A DNA stretch of 64,000 nt from Brachycybe producta (taxonomy: Eukaryota; Arthropoda; Diplopoda; Playtdesmida; Andrognathidae). The stretch's first letter is position 1. Each line of letters opens with the position of its first letter. The notes below the pieces were generated by a model. That model saw only the letters and a list, made by a program, of their open reading frames with translations, searched no databases and was not told the DNA's origin. Both the position numbers and the translations under genes were made by a program. Positions 11,983 to 22,800 of the stretch are shown one piece after another. The stretch is from assembly GCA_036925085.1 (NCBI GenBank), contig JAUPFP010000017.1, forward strand, positions 1,112,001 through 1,176,000, written 5' to 3'.

Positions 11983-13104
11983 TCAGAGGTCTTGAAGGCA
12001 AAAATGTCTGAATTCTCCGAGAAGCTTCCAAATCGTCATTTGCTCTTCTCTTGATCGATTCGGGTTGACATTCAGACTGTCTTGAAATTTGACATAGTCT
12101 TGTACTGTCACTTCATCACTCTGTGTTTCAATTTTGTAAATCAAGGGGCCCACAGGTACATCAAGAGCTGTAATGGCGTCCTCGATCTCTGCGATCGTTT
12201 CTCTGGCTCCGAGGTGAATAACCTCTCCAAACAGATTGAAGATTTGGATTTGAAAGATAGACTTTCCTCTTCCTTCAACAATCCCAGGAGAAACTTTGAC
12301 TCCTCTCTGCTGGAACATGCTTTCGCACAAGTCGATGAATTGAAGACTACCTTCTTGTAGATCATCAGGAGCATTGACCTCGACGATTGCAACTTTTTTT
12401 GGATCCAGCACGAGATTCTGGACCAGACATAGCTTAGCTGGCCCCTTATTCAGGAGTTTCTCTTGTAGATCTTCTTCTCCTTTATTCTTAAGATTTTGAA
12501 TAAAATCTGCTTTTTGATTGTTTTGGAGAGTGTCCGGCAACAGTTCCTCTCCAAAATAAACTTTCTTCTTGTTCATGTCAAGGCAAAGGTTGAGGTCTTT
12601 ACCGAGATCGTTTCCCAATAAAGCCTCACGTCGTCCTTTGATGACAATCAGCTTTCCTTTGACAAGTTTTTCGGCGACTCGAATGAGCATGATGACTTGT
12701 CCCATGATGTTTAATGGATTTCCTCCGGTGCCAGTCAAATTTGGCAGAAAAGGTAGCAGATCCATTACCAGTTTCATTTCTTTGACTAGTGATTCACTTA
12801 TGACAGAAGCTTCGGTGCCACTGTCGGTAGTCATCACTAACTCACGACCTCCGAAGTTCACACAAACTTTGGGAGCCGTCTGCTCATCTTGTTGTTGGAC
12901 TTGAAGTTCACGAGGCGTGACTGTCTCAGTCAACTTGGTCCAAACATCTTGTATTGTCTTCGAACAACACTGGTTTTTCAACCGACAGAGAAGACTAGAC
13001 TCTGCAGTCGAATCCTTAACAGGTGTGGTTAATTTCTTTTTCGCCACTCCATGTTCTGCATTAGATTTTTGAGCAGGTGTGGGTACTTCTTTGGTTTTCG
13101 CCAC
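11983..13104 (-). pseudogene. Ty3/gypsy aspartic protease and flanking polyprotein
   Basis: Holds the protease active-site word TTDSGTEASVIS and, about 60 residues later, KGRREALLGNDLG, typical of retropepsins. The N-terminal side is a lysine-rich linker. Confidence 0.85.
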
Positions 13105-13113
13105 AGTCTGCCC

Positions 13114-13730
13114 CTACTTAATGACAGGAGTAGCTACTTTTGTTTTCGCTACACTCTGTTCTTCTTTGTTTTTAGCAAGAGTAGCTCCTTTTGAGACAAC
13201 CACTTGCTCTGCTTTAGTCTTAACAGGTGTGGTTAATTTCTTTTTCACCACACTCTGTTCTGCTTGATTTTTAACAAGAGTAGCCTCTTGCGAGACTACT
13301 AATTGCTCTGCTTGAGTTTTAACAGAAGTAGCTCCTTTCGAGACTACTATCTGTTCTGCTTTGTTGGACATCTTGGCGTCGTTCGTCTTTACAAACGACG
13401 TAGAGGCCCACTTTGCAGTGGTTTCGACCAGCTCCCATCTTCGTGAATGGTACGGATGTGGATCCCATCTCCAAAGTCTGCTTTATGTCGTGGAGAGTCC
13501 TCTAGCTGCACCGCTGCACATCTCTGCTCAGGAGTCATTGATTCCTCTTCTCTGTCGGCGTTTTGGCACAGGCTACCCAGACCTGGAGGCATCCCAGCAT
13601 GGTTGACCGCAGCCACCCCAATAGATCCTCTCGTTATCTGGTCCTGTCGGACCGTGACGTCAACCTTTGCAGGTTTCGTTGACTCCTCTTCTTTCGGGCT
13701 CTCTTTGACATCTTCTTTTTCGGGCATCAC
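13114..13730 (-). pseudogene. Ty3/gypsy gag-side region with repeated linker
   Basis: Includes several repeats of a roughly 15-20 residue unit resembling KAEQVVVSKGATLVK, preceded by an acidic stretch (KEDVKESPKEEES). No zinc knuckle was seen. Assigned to gag by position only. Confidence 0.5.
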
Positions 13731-13960
13731 TACTTTGGGTGCGAGTGGCGCCTTTAGTAGTTTAAAGCTGTCTGATGGTTGTCAAAATGGAAAGAATGTG
13801 TTTTATTATCAATTAGGACAGGCACCATCTTCATTCCATTGGTAGAACGTGGATTTCGTTGGCGCAGATGGTTTTCGGCATCGTCGTTTCCGACGGTTCA
13901 TCAACTGGAGTTGGTGGAGTTGTCTTGTTCTCTTCCTTTTTTGGTTTCGGTTACTTTAAT

Positions 13961-14188
13961 ATTTTGGCCCAAATAGACCAATCACACGATTGATCTATTT
14001 GGCCAAAATCATGATTCATCCCCTGTTATCACACGTGATAACAGGGAAAAACTAAAACAAAATGAAATCAAAAATGCATAAATCCACTCATGTGGAAGTA
14101 AAAATAAGGGGAAGCGAAAAGGTCAAGATCAAAATCTACAACATGTGATATCTGGGTCACTCGGTACCAAAAGTACCGAGTGGCCCAG
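13961..14188. repeat. Cluster of three hairpins
   Basis: Three inverted repeats in 230 bases: 13961-14009 (ATTTTGGCC-type arms, 22 bp with small bulges), 14021-14046 (CCCTGTTATCAC, perfect 12-bp arms with a 2-base loop) and 14152-14188 (CTGGGTCACTCGGTAC arms of 16 bp with a 5-base loop). They lie on the 5-prime side of the Ty3/gypsy fossil and may be part of its leader or LTR. Confidence 0.7.
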
Positions 14189-14577
14189 AAGCCAAACAAA
14201 ATACAGGGTGACGTAAAACCCAAAAAAACGAAAACGCTAAAAAGCGAAAATAAGCGGCGGCCAAAACGTCTCAATATATATGTGATTACAAGTTTCGATT
14301 TTTTCCAGTTTCAGAAATAAAACCAGAACCCCATATATTGCTCTGATTTCTCCTACTCATTCTAATTTTTTATATTTGTGTCACAAATTTTGGTGCAGTG
14401 TAACATTTGTTATGGAGATGTGGGTTTGAACTTCCATACAGCTTGCAACTTACGACGTTTTCTTTTTCATGCAAAAAGTCAGCTGTCTACATTTATCTAT
14501 CTGTACATGTACTGTATGCTGAAAAAGAAGGTTGATAATTTGATGAACTATTTAGAAAGCATTTCACTGATTTCTAT

Positions 14578-15000
14578 ATGACCATAATGCAAACTGAGTC
14601 TGAGACGCCTGATGTAATCTATAGGAAGAAATTTTTTTCTCGTTATTCACATTTTGACGTTTCTCATTATACAGACAATTTAAATGACGAACAAGAACAT
14701 CACATGATTGAGGGTGAAACTAACAATGCCAACAACGAAACATACAGATTTAACACACATGAAACTGGCAGCCACTGGATGAAAAACCAAAATGAATTAA
14801 CAAGACATAAAATGTTGCTCATTACAAGACACAAAAGAGGATTAAAAGGTTTCCTGATCGGAATTGGAAAATTGCTTATAAATGTAGCATTGTGCGCTGT
14901 AGCGCCATTAGGCATGGTGTATTTGGGAATCGATATGATACATGAAGATTGTTGCAAACGTATAAAATCAGCAATGAACCAAAGCCCTCCAAGTGAATAG
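14578..15000 (+). CDS. Hypothetical 140-residue protein with a C-terminal hydrophobic segment
   Basis: A long open frame for this AT-rich context. The N-terminal half is polar (many N, E, H, T); residues 85-125 contain RHKRGLKGFL and a hydrophobic stretch (GIGKLLINVALCAVAPLGMV), then a CC pair and a serine-proline tail. A potential donor at 14993 would splice in phase to an exon-like stretch at 15313-15467. I do not recognise the family. The frame could also be a remnant of a mobile element. Confidence 0.4.
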   Translation: MTIMQTESETPDVIYRKKFFSRYSHFDVSHYTDNLNDEQEHHMIEGETNNANNETYRFNTHETGSHWMKNQNELTRHKMLLITRHKRGLKGFLIGIGKLLINVALCAVAPLGMVYLGIDMIHEDCCKRIKSAMNQSPPSE

Positions 15001-15312
15001 AAAGCCAAGGAATTCCAACAATGATGACCTGGTCTGCACATACCAACAAAATGGTGGGTACAGATGAAATCCTTGTGGTGGTCTGCTTTATTACTATGGA
15101 ACCATGATACCCACTGAGACCACAATGCCCCAACTACTAACTATAACTAAATCATCCTTGCATTATTTTTTTGCATTCTAACATAAGTTACATTTTTATA
15201 CTGTAGTAGACAATGATCAAAGCATAACTTGATCATGTCTTTATAAACCAAATTTTGTATAACAAATGTTATTTATATTTTTGTAATGACAGTCTATTAA
15301 CTACATGTGTAG

Positions 15313-15467
15313 TTGCAAGAAAAAGGACCTTTCCAAGAAATTCAAGTATCTCAACCATTGATATTATAGAAATTCCAACCCAGAGACCAAGATTGCCACC
15401 AATTGATCCTAAAAAGTCGGCCCACTGTAAACAAAATAAAAAGAAGAACAGTCAGTGCAATATATAA
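15313..15467 (+). CDS. Possible terminal coding exon
   Basis: After an acceptor GTGTAG the frame encodes ARKRTFPRNSSISTIDIIEI and a proline-rich RPRLPPIDP, then a lysine-asparagine tail and TAA. Codon use looks coding. It opens in phase 1, which would fit either the exon ending at 8965 or a donor at 14993. The gene it belongs to is unresolved. Confidence 0.35.
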
Positions 15468-15502
15468 TTATACAGTATATTCCATAAACAACACTTTAGC
15501 CT

Positions 15503-16082
15503 AAGGCTATGTGGTTACAGTGAATGCGTTGTTTGGCGACAAATTGTCGTAAGATTCCACGTGCCGTCGTAAGTTGAAAGCAACCACATCCAAATCAAGA
15601 CTGGTTACATTGCATGCGACAGTGTCGCGTGGAACTGTGCGGTGTCGCACTGTGTCGTAGGACACAATGTTTTCCAATCAAACATGTTTATTTGTTATGT
15701 GCGTTTATGAGCGACAGAAAAGTGCAAAACATAAAACGCGGTAACAGTGAGGGAGAGAGAGAAAAAATTCTTTCTCCTTCCTGTGTAAAGTTCAAACTTT
15801 TAAGGGATGCTTAACTATCCGGTCTATCCTTAAACCAATGAATAGGGGTAGACGGAGCGCCTGCAATAAATCATTTTTCCAACATTCCAATGTTTAGTCC
15901 GCAGTGTGGAGCCAGGAAAAAAAATATTTAGTTAGCAGCGCGGGGCTTCTGAAAGTGCAGGGTCCATGGTGCTTGCCTCGCTCGCTTTGCCCTAATGCTG
16001 GGCCTGCTGATTACAGTGTCCTACTCAATCATACGCAACGTTTGTCGTCAGATAACACATCGACTGTAACCGCAGCCTAATT
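15503..16082. mobile_element. MITE with TTAGGCTGYGGTTACAGT-type ends
   Basis: The left end TAAGGCTATGTGGTTACAGT is an imperfect inverted match to the right end ACTGTAACCGCAGCCTAA. The inside has GTCGT and GCGACA words but no coding sequence; the open frame at 15614-15814 is not supported. Confidence 0.65.
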
Positions 16083-16159
16083 ATCAAAGTACATCTGGTG
16101 GCACTGATAGATGAAAGATGCCTAAAACGTCCATGTTTTAGGCATTTTTCAGTCTAACA

Positions 16160-16333
16160 CAGGACATTGGCGCAGCGGGAGCGGTAGTGGGTAAGTAGCG
16201 AGACATCCAACATATGGCGAGAAATGGGGCCGCCCCCACCAACACTGCAGCATCGCCGGTGGGGGAGCCCATTGCCCACCATATGTTGGATGTTCCACGA
16301 CCTTCCCACTACCACGCCCGCTCCCGTGTCCTG
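16160..16333. mobile_element. Foldback element, GC-rich arms
   Basis: About 60-base arms: CAGGACATTGGCGCAGCGGG, GCGGTAGTGGG and ATCCAACATATGG on the left are mirrored by CCATATGTTGGAT, CCCACTACC and CCGTGTCCTG on the right, around a GGTGGGGG core. A foldback MITE with no coding sequence. Confidence 0.75.
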
Positions 16334-16893
16334 CGTTACTCTGGGAGATGCCTTATCTGAGTACCCAGTTTACTTTCATAATACAACTGCGGCTTTGATT
16401 TGGGAACATATTATATGCAACAATTAACTTATGGGTTTTACCAAGATTTTTGGTTCTTCTCTAACGGTTTCGAACAGTGTCGTAGCAACATAAACCTCGA
16501 ATCCAGAAACAAGGTTGCTATGGATACAGTTGTATATTTAAAGAAACAAAGAATGTAGCAAACATTTTACAATTTATCTGTTAAATCAGCTTACATATTT
16601 ATGGAATCATTAATTCCTTGACTAGTGATAGCATCACGAACCCATTCCTTTCAGAAAATAAATTTAATAAACAATTAAGATCAGTTATTTATTGGGAGAA
16701 TTGAATATTTTCTTCAAGAAAACCTCTACAAAGGTTTACTCAAGTAAAAATCTGCTAAGTGCCAACAGCATGACGAGAATAAAAAAAAATTACTGGGATT
16801 TGAAATATCCACCAAGGTATAAGTTTTTCTAAAATTGCATAAAATTTGTGTTTATGTAGAATATGCAAAGAATGTTATGAAATATAACATTAC

Positions 16894-19800
16894 CTGCCAA
16901 ACAGTCTGATTAAGCCACCTGTCATCTATTTCAACTCTTAAGTCAAACACATCATCTCTGTTTAAATATACAAATTTGTTTAATTCCTGATTAGAAATTG
17001 TTTAAAATACCTTGTCGAGCTGAGTACAAATATGCAAATCCTTTTTTTTTTGGAGGGGGGGGGGGGGGGGCGCAAACACCAGACACCTGCAAAAACGCGC
17101 ATAAAAGTTAGAATTCACAAAGAAGTTAGGACTGTTGAAAGTAATTTGTCCCAACACTGCAGAGTATAACTGGAGCGCATGAAAACCCTGCATATAGGCC
17201 TACTAATCCCATAGACCTCCATGTAAATTCGAAAATTTGCACTGTGTTGGATTTTTTTTGAAGCTCAGCAAAGTGTAGTTTCCTTGCCATCCACTCACCT
17301 TGCGGTGCAGGCACGATTTCCTTAGCAAATACTTGATCGATTTTCATGAAGTTTTGAACATAGCAAGAACAAAACAAGTGTCAGGTTGAGACAAAGCTCG
17401 AATTTTGAACTTTTATGTTTGTTCCGAGATATCCGAGGTCAAAGGCCATAATGCTAAGCCTACGGAACAAATTATTTTTAGTTTTTAAAAAAATAATTTG
17501 CTCCATGCATAGGCTTAGCATTATGGCCTTTGACCTCGGATATCTCGGAACTGTTTTTTCACACGCAAAGAAAATAGAATTTTTCGTTCAAGTTTACAAA
17601 TTACACACGGCAGTTAATATTAGGCCAAAAACTTCATTTTATAACGACAAGTTTACGGTTGAACATATCGACAAATCGACGCAATGTCAGCATATCATCG
17701 ATCGGTCTAAAACAAGTCGGAATTGATTTTCGTATATCGAATATTCTGTTATGCGTCCTTTTTTGACCTCCATTGCTCTTTAGAGCAATGGAGGTATATA
17801 TGATCATGCAAGAAAAGGGACAAAAAAGGATGTCTGTGTGTGTGTATGTGTGTCCGGAACCCGATTTAGTGGGTCGAACAACTCAAGAACGTTCCGTGGG
17901 TCAATATGATGCTCCTTACAAAAAATTAGAAAATTTTACCCAAGGGTTGTTTTTTTATGAATTGTTTAGAAACAAATTTTGAGTTTTTGGTCATAATTTT
18001 TTGTGGGTCGAACAACTCAAAAACGGGGCCACCTACAATAAAATGTCATCAGACCTAAAATGATGTACACATTCTGACGATGAAACTGGAAAATTTTAGA
18101 GCGATTTGATATGTAAAATTTCGATTTTTCAAAATCGTAATTTTTTTTTCAAAAAATCGAGATTCTTCCTCTTTCCAGTTGTAGCATTCGAAAGGGGGGA
18201 CTTTTCTATTATTTAGGAGGATCATCATTTTAAACCCATATTATTACAAATGAATGACGCATGCGCATCACATGTAACTATGTCATGTACATGAGTACAT
18301 ACAAGTGTGTTTATCTATATACACATGCGCACACGTGTGTAAATGTGCGTACACATGCGCACACACGCGCACAAGTGCGTACACATGCGCACAGACGCGC
18401 ACAAGTGCGTACACATGAGCACAAGTGTGTACATGTGCATACACATGCGCACAAGTGTGTACATGTGCATACACATGCGCACAAGTGTGTACATGTGCGT
18501 ACACATGCGCACAAGTGTGTACATGTGCGTACACATGCGCACAAGTGTGTACATGTGCGTACACATGCGCACAAGTGTGTACATGTGCATACACATGCGC
18601 ACAAGTGTGTACATGTGCATACACATGCGCACAAGTGTGTACATGTGCGTACACATGCGCACAAGTGTGTACATGTGCATACACATGCGCACAAGTGTAC
18701 ATGTGCGTACACATGCGCACAAGTGTGTACATGTGCGTACACATGCGCACAAGTGTGTACATGTGCGTACACATGCGCACAAGTGTACATGTGCGTACAC
18801 ATGCGCACAAGTGTGTACATGTGCGTACACATGCGCACAAGTGTGTACATGTGCATACACATGCGCACAAGTGTGTACATGTGCGTACACATGCGCACAA
18901 GTGTGTACGTGTGCGTACACATGCGCGCACGTGCATAAATGTGCGTACACATGCATACACATGCACACACATGCAACAATGAAAAAAGTTGGTTATTTGA
19001 TATATGAAAGCATATATTAAAGCAATGGAGGTCTATAGGGTTCCTTGAATCCCTTGTTTTATATCTGTTTTGTGTGTGCTGGCCCGCTGCGCTTCAGTTT
19101 AGGGGTCAGTTGACCCAGCCTAGTAACTGTTATTTATGAATGTCCCAATCTTCCGTACATATGTTCCTCCAACTCATCTATTTAATTTCCTAAAGTATAA
19201 TGCTACCGGTTTTTTTTACCTGCATGGTTTGCGACAGCCGCATATGTCCACGTTTTCGTAACTGTCTTTTATTGTATCACATCGATCTGTAAACAGAAAA
19301 TCAAGCCATGAATGAAGTAACGGGCAATACGCAACTACAATAATTTCACGTCCCTGACAAAATGTTAGCCTGGGGTGCATTACTCCCCGCCCTCTCATGA
19401 ACTTGTGGGGTAAAGACAGAAGGATATACCTCGAAGTGTGGTCCCTTGCACCAGGTTACACCTCGTACGTGTACACAGGTCCAAGCCTATAAAAGCACCA
19501 TATTCCGAGATGTTCGTTGTCCATTCATATTTTCAAAACAGTTACGTTCACGCAATTCAATGGGCCCATGGACTCTTGAAACTCTTCGATAGGTTTGCAA
19601 CCATTAAATTTGTAATTGCAGTATTTCTATTTACAAGTTGAATAAAAGTGTTATGATAACAAACGGCTTCGTCTACGCATTAAATATCTCTTCTTTGAGC
19701 TATAGTCCGAGGAAACCAGAAAAAAATGCCAAAGGACCCCAACGGAGTAATGGATAAACGATCTGAAACGGGTGGCATGCACCTATCTGAAAGTTTCATC

Positions 19801-22800
19801 TTCTTCGGGAGCAACATCTTCAATCCATCGCCATCAACTACTTTCTAGCTCTCTATTGTATATCGAATGGCACCCATTTGATAGAAAACAAAAAGTAGCC
19901 TTTGGGTGTCGCGCTCACAATTCCTAAAATTCAACCCTGGGAAAATTCCCTCCTGGTTCAAAACCCTTGCTCTAGATTTTAGTCACCACAATATTATAAT
20001 CAAATGGAAACTTACTATATTGACAAATTTTCTTCGTTGTTTTTGAAGGATTAGGTGCGGTAGATACAAAACATTGGCACAACCCAATTGACAGATTCTG
20101 AATGCAACTTTCAGTACAAGCCTATATAGTTAGAGTCATTAAAATACAAAAAATGGAATCAAATTAAATCACATTCGTTTTAATAAAGAAGATGCATTTT
20201 AGTGGATCGCAATACTCGCAATGCTAGCGGAAAGATCGAGGAGCTGGCCCAGCTGGGCGCAGAACACTTAGGAGCGCTTCCGCCATCAGGAGAGAAGAAG
20301 AAAACTTTTTTTAAAAGAAAGTTGTATGCAAATGTGTGCATTTAGAATTCCGAATTTCCTTCATTTTGAATAAATGCATGTAGCTTGTGAACTCATGTAA
20401 CATGAGCCAAATTGACAATAATAAACACGTTAGAATCTTAGAACAATTCCGTAAAAATATTGCAAAGGTGAATTGCAATTGGCACTGGTAACCGTTTTAA
20501 GGTAGCTGAATTGACATTTATTTTGTTTTTGTTCCCCCCCCCCCAACCCGATGGCGCCACTACAGAGGCTAATGCTAAGCTCCCTAAATGTTTTTGAAAA
20601 ATGTGGACGCAAAAACGTCAAGCGCACTTTGTCAACAAAAAACATTACCAAATAATTCAAATTGTTTTCAAAACTAGAATGGTAAAATATCATGCTAAAA
20701 GTTTGATTATGACCCGTTTTTTTTGTATTTTCTATTGACATTTCATGAAAAACTATTTTCGCATTTTTCCAACTGTCGTAACTTTTAGCATTATTAACAA
20801 ATATTCTAGTTTCTTTCTCTTGAAAAAATGTTTGCTTGAAAAATATAAATTTTCTAAAAATCAGGGGGTGAGGGAAGAGACCTCCTATATAACATACATT
20901 ATAGCAACTGCAGTGGCGCCATCCGGGTGAACAAAAACAAAATAAAGATATATTCAGCCACCTTGATCAATATTTCAAATTTTCACATTCTGCTGCAGCT
21001 ACGATCCTCCGGATAAATTAAGTGCTCTGTGGAGAGCCAGGAGTAATACATTTGGTTTCGAGACTGTGGCCTACGTTCTGGTAAATTTGGACCACCTCAC
21101 TGAGGAAGTCAAGAAAAGGGTAAACTAAGTGTATGTTACCTCCATGGAATAGACGTAAGGCTTATCTTCGACATAATATATAGTTTTCTTTCGCATTTCT
21201 TTACTGAAGCTATCAACACATCGTGAGTTATAAGGGTAAGGCAGTCTACGAAACCTAGTCTAAAATATAAACAAAATTTAGTTATTATTATGTGTAGGTA
21301 TTGAAATAACTTTTGTGTTACTTTTGAAACACCAATTCGTAGCCACCGTCCTGGGTATAACTGCATTGCTCGACGTTGATCCAGTACTGGAGCTGTTCCT
21401 GGTGGATGTACTACCATGACTAATCCCTCGTCTCTTCGAGTGTACGGAAAACCATCCTTAAATTCAGACCTCAAGATCATGTGAAGTGCTGCAAATGTAG
21501 AACAGAACATTTTATAACCAAAATCTTTATTATGAAGGTAAACCGCAAAGTGATTAGGACAACAATTTTCTGAAATTCAATAAGTTTCGATTAAAAAATA
21601 CGACAAAATAATAATTCAAATTCTAATAATATAATCTACTGATGAACTCTGATTTATTGATTGTAAATTTAAAATTTTTCAAACTTTTTCGTTTTGCTCA
21701 TACGTTTTCGACATTTCGTTATTTTTCTCTTAACATCAGGTATAAGTAGTATAGGAAAAGTCATTTCTACGCCACTTTTCGCCATAGACTACCATTAGAG
21801 GTACATTTTGAGCCTCACATTCCAATCTCCCATAGACTCTCATTGAGTCATTTCTGCATCACTCGTTTTAAGGCCAACCAGTTTATAAGCTATAGAGACA
21901 TAGTTATATTATAATGCTTCATCATAAGAAAAAAAACTTTGACCCAGTTTTTTTTGCTTCTCAGAGAAAGAAGTTTAAAACTTCTAGATACCACCTACTG
22001 TGATGATAAAGAAACTTGTTTTCACGACTTTGTTGTTTTGTATATAGAAGGTGAGAAGTTTTATTTCATACTATGAATATATATATATGAAGGTCAGCCA
22101 CTTTTATACTTTTTAATGTTAGTTGTGCTTAGCTTTTACGAATAAGGTGTTCAACATGCAGGAATCTACTAAAATTGCCGTTGATGTGTATCATATGACC
22201 AAACAATCGCACAAAACCGTGAATTCCAACTTTTCACGAACAATTTACAAACTCGCCGAACAAGCTCGAAATAAGGATATTCAAGCTTTCGAATCCATAG
22301 CAACAACTTTAAAAACTGTGTCACATTTGAACCAAGAATTAACCTTCTTGTTGGACGAAGTTTATCGAGGATCACCATCATTCGGTAAAATTATAGTGAC
22401 TTACGCACTCGTCCTCCAACTGGCAAGATCCGGATTCGAGGAAGCAATGGCAGTGCATATTGGTGAATACGTGTTCAAGTCATCGGCATCGTGGCTTCGA
22501 GATAATGGATCATGGGCTGCGATGCAGGATGTCTACGCAACACCTAACGACACTCCGAGTAACGTTATTCATGTGGTTCCGCAATTATTGATGATTAGCA
22601 CTTTGTTATATTTATTAATACGAATGCAATAAAATGTTACATGTTCAAATTTTTTGCAGTATTGTTTCATTTCTTTATAATAACTCATGACACTTCTGCA
22701 TTCCACAGACCTCTGCCTGCTTAGGGATAGCAAACTTGGTATCCCAAGGCAGGCAGAGGTCTGTTGCAGAAGTGTTCAATATATAAAAGAACTTCAGGTT

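Larger units (their letters stand above)
9053..13730 (-). mobile_element. Ty3/gypsy LTR-retrotransposon fossil
   Basis: Read on the minus strand the order is gag-like, aspartic protease, reverse transcriptase, RNase H, integrase, the standard Ty3/gypsy order. No convincing pair of LTRs was found, so the ends are approximate. The element is broken, with several breaks. It lies between exon 2 of the secreted-protein gene and the plus-strand frame at 14578. Confidence 0.92.

Noticed and set aside
14700-15125. Minus-strand frame of 141 codons
   Set aside because: Shadow of the plus-strand frame 14578-15000.
17126-17377. Minus-strand frame as the missing last channel exon
   Set aside because: The GLVGLYAGFS stretch slightly recalls the second membrane helix of DEG/ENaC, but the GxS filter and the following conserved residues are absent and no splice phase fits.
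18261-19020. Open frames of 185-229 codons on both strands
   Set aside because: They result from a stop-free 30-bp repeat; residues are a monotonous C-H-V-T-A cycle.
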